A DNA stretch of 28,009 bases from a virus, in the IMG/VR virus record IMGVR_UViG_3300046472_000146, positions 1 to 28,009 of that record; one strand, given 5' to 3'. Positions 6,561 through 11,731 of this stretch are shown in pieces (positions within the stretch are counted from its first letter, which is position 1; each line of letters begins with the position of its first letter). Under the pieces are notes generated by a model. It worked only from the letters and a program-made list of their open reading frames with translations, did not search any database and had not been told where the DNA came from. The position numbers and the translations under genes were made by a program.

Positions 6561-6625
6561 GATAATTTATTACAGGTAGGGTTAACTTGACAAGAGAAAA
6601 GATAATTTGTTACTAGTTAACCTTA
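6561..6625. promoter_or_regulatory. Divergent promoter region with operator sites 3 and 4
   Basis: Leftward: TTGTCA (6593-6588) and TAATAA (6572-6567), spacer 15, serve regulator A. Rightward: TTGACA (6587-6592) and the extended TGTTACTAG (TACTAG at 6611-6616), spacer 18, could serve regulator B and integrase. The two -35 boxes overlap. Site 3 (minus-strand AGTTAACCCTA, 6577-6587) and site 4 (AGTTAACCTTA, 6615-6625) cover both promoters. GATAATTTRTTAC is also directly repeated at 6561-6573 and 6601-6613, 40 bp apart. The -10 boxes are imperfect, so the exact starts are tentative. Confidence 0.6.
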
Positions 6626-6648
6626 TCTTGCGTTACCCTTGCCCCCTC

Positions 6649-6900
6649 ATGGCTAGACGCAAGAAGAAGGAGAACGACTTGCTCGAAACCGTAGGCATCA
6701 AACTCCCTCCCTCGGTGATTGCGGAACTGGATGCAATCGCGGACAACACGATCACTTCCAGGTCATGGGCTGGACGAAGACTGTTGCTGATCGGTCTGGA
6801 AATCTATCATCGCAATCGCTCACTGATCCTTGATAGTCAGACTTACAGCCCACCAATAAAGCCAGCCGAAGAGCCAGGCAAACGGAGGAAACCGGCTTGA
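6649..6900 (+). CDS. Ribbon-helix-helix regulator B (83 aa)
   Basis: After a basic N-terminus (MARRKKKENDLL) there is a CopG-like core: VGIKLPPSVIAELDAIADN, then SRSWAGRRLLLIGLEIYHRN. The C-terminal 25 residues are proline- and lysine-rich. The frame extends upstream to a TTG at 6607, but that part lies in the operator region and lacks family features, so the ATG at 6649 is used. No good ribosome site is visible. It lies 9 bases before the integrase and is probably co-transcribed with it, which suggests control of integration or of the divergent early operon. Confidence 0.7.
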   Translation: MARRKKKENDLLETVGIKLPPSVIAELDAIADNTITSRSWAGRRLLLIGLEIYHRNRSLILDSQTYSPPIKPAEEPGKRRKPA

Positions 6901-6909
6901 AGATCGGTC

Positions 6910-8055
6910 ATGCCGCGCAGTAGCATCAGCTCATCCTGCGTCTCCATCCATCCTCGCGGCTATATCTACGCCCGCGTGCTTTACTACGATTCCACCGGCA
7001 AGCGCTGTGAATATCGGGCACGTGCGTCGAGCAAAGGTGCCGCCAAAGATGCCATCCGCGACTTCGAAGCCAGGCTCAAAAGCTCCGGCATCGTTACCGT
7101 TGAGACACGCAAGCTGACCTTCGCCGATGTCGCCGCCGAATATGAGCGTGTTGAGCTGGTGCCGGTCGTCATCGTCGATGGTCACAAGGTATCCGGCAAA
7201 AAGCAGCTCGAGACGCCCAAGGGAATTCTGAAGCGCGTGCTCATCCCATATTTTGGCGACCGTCCAATCCAAGCGATAACCCGCCCTGACATCGAAGAGT
7301 TCCGCCGCGAGCGTTTCACCGTCCCAACCTGGCGCAAACAGCAACGCACCATCCGCACCGTCAATTACGAGCTCGCTGTGCTCAGGCAGGTATTCTATTT
7401 CGCGGCATCCAAGCGATGGCTTGACGGTTCACCACAGGAGATGTTCCGCAAGCTGATCTCGCCAGCCAATGAGACCAAGCGTGATCGGCTGCTAACGCCC
7501 GATGAACAGAAGCGGCTGATCCAGCACTGCGAGGGACCACGCATTCATCTCAGACCGCTCATCATCGCGGCATTGGATACCACACTACGCAAAGGCAACC
7601 TGCTGCGATTAACCTGGGCAGATGTCGATTTCAACGATCGGGTAATCCGCATTAAAAAGACATCGACCAAGACTGAGCAGGCGGTGACTATCGGACTCAC
7701 CAGGCGTCTCGAGGCTGAGCTGCACGAATTATGGCGCCTGTCGGACAAGCAGCCTGAGACGCGAGTCTTTGGAATCGACGGTGAATTCAAGCACGCCTTT
7801 GCCACGGCATGCCGCCTGGCTAAGATCGACGGGCTCAGATTTCACGATTTAAGGGCCGCAGCGAGTACAGGCATGGTAATGGCAGGCATCCCCGAAGAAA
7901 TTGTAAGGAAGGCGACCGGGCACGCACAGGCAGGCATCCTGCGCGATCACTACATTCGCGCCGACATCATCGCCGCACGTCATATAGCCGAGACGCTTGA
8001 CCGCATCCATGAGGCCGAGCGACTGACTACTGATCATAATGACCTCATCAACTGA
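6910..8055 (+). CDS. int: Phage tyrosine integrase
   Basis: The 381-residue protein has the usual three parts: an N-terminal arm-binding domain (about 12-60, GYIYARVLYYDSTGKR), a core-binding SAM-like helical domain (about 68-180), and a C-terminal catalytic domain. Catalytic residues can be placed as R227 (TTLRKGN), K250 (RIKKTST), H312 and R315 (FHDLR), H338 (TGHAQ) and the nucleophile Y348 (DHYIR). It would cut and rejoin attP with the host tRNA-Thr gene. The attP site and two pairs of putative arm sites lie directly downstream. It follows regulator B by 9 bases, so the two probably share an mRNA. Length and motifs are intact. Confidence 0.95.
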   Translation: MPRSSISSSCVSIHPRGYIYARVLYYDSTGKRCEYRARASSKGAAKDAIRDFEARLKSSGIVTVETRKLTFADVAAEYERVELVPVVIVDGHKVSGKKQLETPKGILKRVLIPYFGDRPIQAITRPDIEEFRRERFTVPTWRKQQRTIRTVNYELAVLRQVFYFAASKRWLDGSPQEMFRKLISPANETKRDRLLTPDEQKRLIQHCEGPRIHLRPLIIAALDTTLRKGNLLRLTWADVDFNDRVIRIKKTSTKTEQAVTIGLTRRLEAELHELWRLSDKQPETRVFGIDGEFKHAFATACRLAKIDGLRFHDLRAAASTGMVMAGIPEEIVRKATGHAQAGILRDHYIRADIIAARHIAETLDRIHEAERLTTDHNDLIN

Positions 8056-8058
8056 TTT

Positions 8059-8078
8059 TTATCCGCAGATTATCCGCA
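8059..8078 (+). repeat. Left pair of TTATCCGCA arm-type sites
   Basis: TTATCCGCA occurs at 8059-8067 and 8070-8078, 11 bp apart, about one helical turn, immediately after the integrase stop. The same 9-mer recurs as a pair on the other side of the attP core in the same orientation. Paired short direct repeats flanking attP are typical of arm sites bound by the integrase N-terminal domain. Confidence 0.75.
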
Positions 8079-8127
8079 ATCGCATGGCAAAAGCAGTCCA
8101 AATCTGGCCAAAGCTGACCTGCGGCAA

Positions 8128-8143
8128 TGTTCCACGTGGAACG
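8128..8143. promoter_or_regulatory. Near-perfect chromosomal-type parS site
   Basis: TGTTCCACGTGGAACG matches the bacterial parS consensus TGTTNCACGTGNAACA at every defined position except the last. It contains a perfect 14-bp palindrome. There is no U-tract after it, so it is not a terminator. It lies between the left arm sites and the attP core. Host ParB binding is the expected property, by established knowledge of the motif. The phage's own ParB-like protein at 1992-2900 could bind it too, but nothing shows this. Confidence 0.75.
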
Positions 8144-8204
8144 TAAGGTGTTTATTCAGGCCAGTTTAGGCCAATGCGGGACAAAGGTGACCGGATACGG
8201 CAGG

Positions 8205-8249
8205 TGATTCGTAATCAGTAGGTCAACAGTTCGAATCTGTTCACCGGCT
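8205..8249 (+). other. attP: attP: 3' half of a tRNA-Thr(CGT) gene
   Basis: The 45 bases reproduce a tRNA from the anticodon arm to the discriminator base. They contain loop TTCGTAA with anticodon CGT, stem TCAGT, a T-arm AACAG-TTCGAAT-CTGTT, and the acceptor strand CACCGGC. The 5' half (acceptor GCCGGTG and D-arm) is absent, and the 5' anticodon strand loses pairing upstream of 8205. It is therefore not a working tRNA but the segment that restores the host gene after integration. It lies 150 bases after the integrase. Confidence 0.88.
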
Positions 8250-8275
8250 TAGACTTACGGTTCTAATAATTGGTT

Positions 8276-8296
8276 TTATCCGCAATTTTATCCGCA
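8276..8296 (+). repeat. Right pair of TTATCCGCA arm-type sites
   Basis: TTATCCGCA recurs at 8276-8284 and 8288-8296, 12 bp apart, about 27 bases beyond the attP core and in the same orientation as the left pair. The last copy covers the stop codon of the leftward C5 methyltransferase gene. Confidence 0.75.
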
Positions 8297-9268
8297 AATT
8301 TTGATTTCTTGTGCGATGGCTGCGATGAAGACATAGGCAACCTGCGGGACGATGGCGTTCCCGAGCCCTCGCAGACGGTCCACTCTTTTGGGAATCCCTG
8401 AAGCCACTCTACCCACGTCGGGTTCAGTGAGCCAGATGCTTTCGAGGGGCTCACTGCCCTGCCAAGCAGTCCATTCACCGGGACGTTCAGCAGGTCGCCC
8501 GTGTCCTTGTGATCCCGTCCCGTTGGCGTCGGCCACATGCCCATTGTCTTGTAAACAGCCGTTGCCAGTCCGTCGCCGGCTTTCTTCGAAACGCCCTTGT
8601 AATTCCCATTGCCGTTGATCGTCGGCGTGGGCCAGTTCGCAACTGCCGTTTGCAGATTCAATCCGCCCTCCCGGCCCTGCGTACCCGCTCCCGTTGAGCA
8701 ATTGCTCGTCGGCGTGGGAAAGAATGCCCGATAGAATTCCGTGCGGTTCATCCCCGAAGACCTCTCGCCGCTGCAAGGTCTCGGAGTCGGTAAGGACAAT
8801 CCAGAGTCGGTCTCGTCTATGCAGCGCGCCAACGGCGGAAGCGGGAACGCAGTTCCACGAAGCATCAAACCCGAGCGCGGCCAGCTCACCGAGTATGCGT
8901 CCGAAGATTCGACCTCCATCCAGGGAAAGGATGCCTGGGACATTTTCCAGCAGCGCAAACCTGGGTCGTACCTCCCCAAGCAGTCGGGCAAGCTCGGGCC
9001 ATAGGAACCGCTCGTCGCTACTTCCACGCCGTTGCCCCGCACACGAGAAAGGCTGGCAAGGAAAGCCCGCTGTAACGAGATCAACGTCCTGAAACTGGTT
9101 GCCATCAATCGCTCGAACATCGCCGTAATTTACAACGCCTGGCCAGTGTAGATCCAGGATCTTCGAGCAGTAGGCGTCAGTCTCGGCGAATCCGATGGTT
9201 TCGAATCCCGCCCATCCAGCGGCAAGCGCAAATCCGCCAATGCCGCTGAACAGGTCCAGATGTCTCAT
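8288..9268 (-). CDS. DNA C5-cytosine methyltransferase
   Basis: All core motifs are present: motif I DLFSGIGG (5-12), motif IV GFPCQPFS with catalytic C71, motif VI ENV (108-110), motif VIII RRDRLWIV (151-158), and a C-terminal motif RLRGLGNAIVP (298-308). The variable region (about 165-290) is the target-recognition domain. It would methylate cytosine C5 within a DNA site I cannot predict. It is the last gene of a four-gene leftward group coupled by overlaps and starts with ATGA on the preceding gene. No restriction endonuclease is adjacent, so it is an orphan enzyme, probably for protection against host restriction. Confidence 0.95.
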   Translation of the reverse strand: MRHLDLFSGIGGFALAAGWAGFETIGFAETDAYCSKILDLHWPGVVNYGDVRAIDGNQFQDVDLVTAGFPCQPFSCAGQRRGSSDERFLWPELARLLGEVRPRFALLENVPGILSLDGGRIFGRILGELAALGFDASWNCVPASAVGALHRRDRLWIVLTDSETLQRREVFGDEPHGILSGILSHADEQLLNGSGYAGPGGRIESANGSCELAHADDQRQWELQGRFEESRRRTGNGCLQDNGHVADANGTGSQGHGRPAERPGEWTAWQGSEPLESIWLTEPDVGRVASGIPKRVDRLRGLGNAIVPQVAYVFIAAIAQEIKICG

Positions 9269-9504
9269 GCTGATAGCCTCTGTGTGAATTCCATATCCTG
9301 CCGCTCAATCTCTCGAGCAAATCGAAACGCTGCCTGAGCCTGCCAGTAGGCATCATTAGGCTTCCTCGCCTGGACTGAGGCAATGGCAAGCGCTGCCATC
9401 GCGTGCAGCTGGATGTAGAAAGCCTCGACTGACCAGCGCCGATGGAAGGAATGGACACGCCTGGCTGAATCTGAGAGGTGGTCAAAGATCAAGTCATCGG
9501 TCAT
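9265..9504 (-). CDS. Unknown small helical protein (79 aa)
   Basis: The open frame starts at 9609, but the ATG at 9504 has AGGAGG 10 bases upstream and gives a sensible N-terminus (MTDDLIFDHLSDSARRVHSF), so I use it. The protein is helical and rich in alanine and arginine, with no motif I recognise. It overlaps the preceding zinc protein by 11 bases and the methyltransferase by ATGA, so it is translated with both. Function unknown. Confidence 0.7.
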   Translation of the reverse strand: MTDDLIFDHLSDSARRVHSFHRRWSVEAFYIQLHAMAALAIASVQARKPNDAYWQAQAAFRFAREIERQDMEFTQRLSA

Positions 9505-9643
9505 CGCCGTCTTCCTCCTGTTCAGGATAAACGTCAGGATATTCTTCATGCCAGTCCTCCCACTGGCAATCTGAGCACACTTCCTGATCAAAGCAATCGC
9601 GCTCGTCAAGGGCGCCGCCGCAGCGTTTGCACATCCTGTCCAT
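9494..9643 (-). CDS. Tiny zinc-ribbon protein (49 aa)
   Basis: From the ATG at 9643 the protein reads MDRMCKRCGGALDERDCF, with CKRC at 5-8 and CSDC at 23-26, a compact zinc-ribbon pattern. An acidic C-terminus (EYPDVYPEQEEDGDD) follows, which may mimic DNA or bind a basic partner. GAGG lies upstream and the ATG overlaps the stop of the preceding gene (TAATG). The longer frame from 9682 adds a basic stretch inside that neighbour and is less likely. Function unknown. Confidence 0.7.
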   Translation of the reverse strand: MDRMCKRCGGALDERDCFDQEVCSDCQWEDWHEEYPDVYPEQEEDGDDR

Positions 9644-9918
9644 TAGTCCAGCCTCACGCCGCTCGGCACGCAGCGGCGGCAATGGCTTTGCATCTCGTAG
9701 CCCAACTCATCCGAATAGTTTGCCACGTCGATCGCCTCGACTGTCCACTCGCCGCAGTAATCACAATGCCAGGCACCGGCGGCCTCGGCTATCGCATCGA
9801 GAGCGGCAGACATACGGGCAACGAGGTCATCAATATTCGCCTGCATCTCGGCGAGCGGATCGGAGACGGGCTTGAGTTCGGGCTTGACGGTAGCGGGTGC
9901 TAAGGAATAAGTTTGCAT
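9643..9918 (-). CDS. Zinc-binding early protein, first gene of the leftward group (91 aa)
   Basis: A proline-rich N-terminus is followed by a helix with coiled-coil character (about 21-48) and then two cysteine pairs, CDYC at 52-55 and CRRC at 80-83, with H51 and H79 next to them. Together these suggest a zinc ribbon with a dimerising helix. AAAGGA precedes the ATG at a normal distance. It is the first gene after a strong leftward promoter (10015-10042) under the predicted control of the facing XRE repressor. That position is typical of early regulators or antirepressors, but no such family is recognised. Confidence 0.7.
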   Translation of the reverse strand: MQTYSLAPATVKPELKPVSDPLAEMQANIDDLVARMSAALDAIAEAAGAWHCDYCGEWTVEAIDVANYSDELGYEMQSHCRRCVPSGVRLD

Positions 9919-10014
9919 GGTTCGATCCTTTCAAAAGGGTGTTGAACGTTGGCCTGGTCGCGTTGTTTCTTTGCGGGAGTAGCGCTTCCAGGCCTTTGCT
10001 TTTTCGACACCGCC

Positions 10015-10042
10015 ATTCTACCATTGGCGCATTCTGTGTCAA
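10015..10042 (-). promoter_or_regulatory. Leftward early promoter with operator over the -10 box
   Basis: On the minus strand TTGACA (10042-10037) and TAGAAT (10020-10015) are 16 bases apart. It would transcribe the zinc-protein and C5 methyltransferase group, leaving a leader of about 90 bases. A TCTACCATTGG site (10017-10027) covers its -10 region, so repression is expected. Confidence 0.75.
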
Positions 10043-10095
10043 GTGCCCAGTGAAAATAATCTCTACCGATGGGTTGACGCGACATCTACCGTTGG
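10017..10095 (+). repeat. Three TCTACCRWTGG operator-like repeats
   Basis: TCTACCATTGG (10017-10027), TCTACCGATGG (10062-10072) and TCTACCGTTGG (10085-10095) are direct repeats differing only at two central positions. The first overlaps the leftward -10 box and the last lies in the spacer of the rightward promoter. The facing XRE repressor gene is the natural candidate for the binding protein. The layout resembles a lambda-type immunity operator by position only. Confidence 0.75.
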
Positions 10096-10102
10096 CTATA
10101 GT
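10074..10102 (+). promoter_or_regulatory. Rightward repressor promoter giving a leaderless mRNA
   Basis: TTGACG (10074-10079) and TATAGT (10097-10102) are separated by 17 bases. Only six bases (gcatct) lie between the -10 box and the repressor ATG at 10109, so transcription is expected to begin at the ATG itself. One operator copy sits in the spacer and one just upstream. Confidence 0.75.
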
Positions 10103-10108
10103 GCATCT

Positions 10109-10306
10109 ATGACTGGTGATGAACTCAAGCAATGGCGCGAAGGGCGGCATCTCACGCAAGCAGAACTGTCCGAGTTGCTCGGCGTGAAGTTCAACACGGT
10201 ATCCAGGTGGGAAGTGGGCACGCGTGCGGTGCCTTCCTTCCTGGAACTGGCGCTCAAGGGCATCGCTCAGCAGCTCAACGGCAAGAAAGGCAAATCAAAG
10301 AAATGA
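10109..10306 (+). CDS. XRE-family HTH repressor (65 aa)
   Basis: The protein is a minimal lambda-repressor-like HTH: MTGDELKQWREGRHLTQAEL, then SELLGVKFNTVSRWEVGTRA, a classic turn and recognition helix. A short helix and a lysine-rich tail follow. It has no dimerisation or cleavage domain, so it may need a partner or respond to something other than RecA. A longer frame from 10043 lies in the promoter region and is rejected because the ATG at 10109 falls at the predicted transcript start. Three operator-like repeats lie just upstream. It is followed by a coiled-coil gene coupled by ATGA. Confidence 0.82.
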   Translation: MTGDELKQWREGRHLTQAELSELLGVKFNTVSRWEVGTRAVPSFLELALKGIAQQLNGKKGKSKK

Positions 10307-10488
10307 TTACCATAGAACAGGTCTACGAGAAGCTGGTGCAACTCACGGAGCTATGCGATCGGGAATTCAAGCAACTAAACGCACAGGTTGCACGCACCGA
10401 ACGCCGCCAGCGTCAGCAGGATTCCAAGCTCGATAGCTTCATCGAAGAAATCATTGAGATGAAGCGCGACCTCAAACACCCCGTTTAA
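10303..10488 (+). CDS. Coiled-coil partner of the repressor (61 aa)
   Basis: The ATG at 10303 overlaps the repressor stop (ATGA). The protein is one long charged helix (VYEKLVQLTELCDREFKQLN, then ARTERRQRQQDSKLDSFIEE) with heptad-like spacing, so it is likely to form a coiled coil. A much longer frame in the same phase from 10132 only reads through the repressor gene. Because it is translationally coupled to a one-domain repressor, it could be its oligomerisation or modulator subunit; this is inference. Confidence 0.7.
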   Translation: MITIEQVYEKLVQLTELCDREFKQLNAQVARTERRQRQQDSKLDSFIEEIIEMKRDLKHPV

Positions 10489-10516
10489 CCCCACTTTGAA
10501 AGGAACCCGAAAGTAA

Positions 10517-11257
10517 GTGTCCCAACAATTGCAACCACCCTCACAACCCTATCTCATCCAGGCTCAAGCCGCTTATAGCTGCCCCAAGTGCAGCCAGCCG
10601 ATCAAGAGCATTTTTCGATCAAGCGGAGGCACCTCCGAATGGCTGCTGCTCGTAATTGCGATCATCCTGACGCCGGTCCTGATCGGCATCTTCTTCTGGA
10701 TTGCCTACTTCTCGAGGAAACGAAACGAACGGGATAATCAATTATGGCATTGCGAGAGCTGTGGATGGCAGGCTGCGATACTAACGCCGGAGGCCCGGAA
10801 ACGACGCGCACTCAACGCCAAGCTAGCCCTTGCCGGGATCTGCATAGCAATCCTGTACGCGCTATGGGGGGCAAGCGGGAACCCTGAAAGCAAATCGGCT
10901 GCTAGTCCAACGCCAACTCCAGTAGCTTTTCTAAATGGCGTCAAGAAACATGATGCTGAGATACTCGCCCGAAACAGTTTGGCGGATATCCAGGCGGACT
11001 ACCAGAAATTGCTGAATGATCTTTTTCCACATATGAATTGGATCAAAGTGAAGTATGCGGGCTCGGGAAAGAGCCTACATCTCTATGGCTACCACAACTA
11101 CTTCAGTCATCTCACATTGACTCTTGGTAGCGAAGGGCCGGCAATCAGCAGATGGGTCAGCCAGAATGAGACGCGCCTGAAAGCGGCCGGAATCAAACAA
11201 GTGGGAATTTACGGCCTGGGATATGCACCCTCAGGCAGCTACTTCACAGTCGATTAG
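10517..11257 (+). CDS. Zinc-ribbon membrane protein, candidate lysogenic-conversion gene
   Basis: The start is GTG with AAAGGA upstream. CPKC (22-25) and CESC (79-82) look like the two halves of a zinc ribbon, but a hydrophobic segment (about 41-65, with a central proline) lies between them. A second hydrophobic segment follows at about 102-118, then a threonine/proline-rich linker. A C-terminal domain of about 105 residues then runs to the end with aromatic and glycine motifs (YGYHNYFSHLTLTL, YGLGYAPSGSYF). It lies behind the repressor and coiled-coil genes and may be expressed in the lysogen. No family is recognised. Superinfection exclusion or another host-modifying role is speculation from position and topology. 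Confidence 0.75.
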   Translation: MSQQLQPPSQPYLIQAQAAYSCPKCSQPIKSIFRSSGGTSEWLLLVIAIILTPVLIGIFFWIAYFSRKRNERDNQLWHCESCGWQAAILTPEARKRRALNAKLALAGICIAILYALWGASGNPESKSAASPTPTPVAFLNGVKKHDAEILARNSLADIQADYQKLLNDLFPHMNWIKVKYAGSGKSLHLYGYHNYFSHLTLTLGSEGPAISRWVSQNETRLKAAGIKQVGIYGLGYAPSGSYFTVD

Positions 11258-11400
11258 CTTGCAAAGAAGAACCCCGCAGTCAGCAGTGCGAGCCCCGCCG
11301 CCGTAAGGTTAATCCTCGGCGGTGAGGGCACGTTGAATGCGGCGAGCACGAACAGGATGAACGCCGCCAGGATGAACAACAGTCTCCAGGTGAATTGCAT
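11254..11400 (-). CDS. Small two-helix membrane protein at the end of the late operon (48 aa)
   Basis: The ATG at 11400 is preceded by a strong site (AGGAGG, five bases before the start codon). The product begins MQFTWRLLFILAAFILFVLA and has a second hydrophobic stretch at about 32-47, joined by NVPSPPRINL. This gives two membrane helices with a short basic loop. It is the last gene of the leftward late transcript, and its TAA overlaps the TAG of the convergent rightward gene at 11255-11257. The size and topology suit a holin, but no endolysin is near, so I only record the possibility. Confidence 0.65.
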   Translation of the reverse strand: MQFTWRLLFILAAFILFVLAAFNVPSPPRINLTAAGLALLTAGFFFAS

Positions 11401-11408
11401 ATAGCCTC

Positions 11409-11723
11409 CTATTGACTCTTTAACGCCTTCACGTCCGCAACAAACTCCCTGAACGCTCGATCACTAAACGGCCATTCGGCGCGCTCAACTTTCTGCGCCA
11501 GGTGCACCGCTTCCTCAGCCGTCAGCTCGAGTGAGCCGTTGGCGGCTTCGATCTTCTCCGCTAATGCTTCCGCCTCGGTCATATCGAGCTCAGAGAATCC
11601 ACGCTTCGGTTGCCCCTGCGGATCGAGCGGCGCCACGTTGCGAATGATTTCCGTGAGCTGTGTCTTGTAGTCCAGCTTTAGACCGTTGCGCAGGTTGAGT
11701 GTCTTGAATTCGAGAGTGACCAT
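11409..11723 (-). CDS. Small protein downstream of the tail fibre (104 aa)
   Basis: The ATG at 11723 has AAGGAGA at an ideal distance, so I prefer it over the longer frame from 11756, which overlaps the fibre gene. It opens MVTLEFKTLNLRNGLKLDYK and continues as a charged, mostly helical protein (MTEAEALAEKIEAANGSLEL). No catalytic or binding motif is recognised. Its place after the fibre gene suggests a fibre-assembly or late accessory role, which is inference. Confidence 0.75.
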   Translation of the reverse strand: MVTLEFKTLNLRNGLKLDYKTQLTEIIRNVAPLDPQGQPKRGFSELDMTEAEALAEKIEAANGSLELTAEEAVHLAQKVERAEWPFSDRAFREFVADVKALKSQ

Positions 11724-11731
11724 AAATCTCC

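Noticed and set aside
6607-6648. N-terminal extension of regulator B from TTG
   Set aside because: These codons lie on the operator and the predicted transcript start, and carry no family sequence.
8128-8143. Palindrome as integrase terminator
   Set aside because: No T-run follows it, and it matches the parS consensus far better than a terminator.
8161-8250. Complete tRNA-Thr gene
   Set aside because: Only the part from anticodon arm to acceptor 3' strand is present. The 5' acceptor strand and D-arm are missing and the 5' anticodon strand has a mismatch.
8059-8296. TTATCCGCA repeats as a CRISPR array
   Set aside because: Nine-base repeats in two pairs with 2-3 base gaps; no spacer-repeat periodicity and no cas gene.
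8263-9120. A 285-codon frame on the minus strand inside the C5 methyltransferase
   Set aside because: It is a shifted frame of the methyltransferase with serine- and proline-rich sequence and no motif; the true frame has all catalytic motifs.
10132-10302. N-terminal extension of the coiled-coil gene through the repressor
   Set aside because: It is an out-of-frame reading of the repressor gene. The ATG at 10303 is coupled to the repressor stop.
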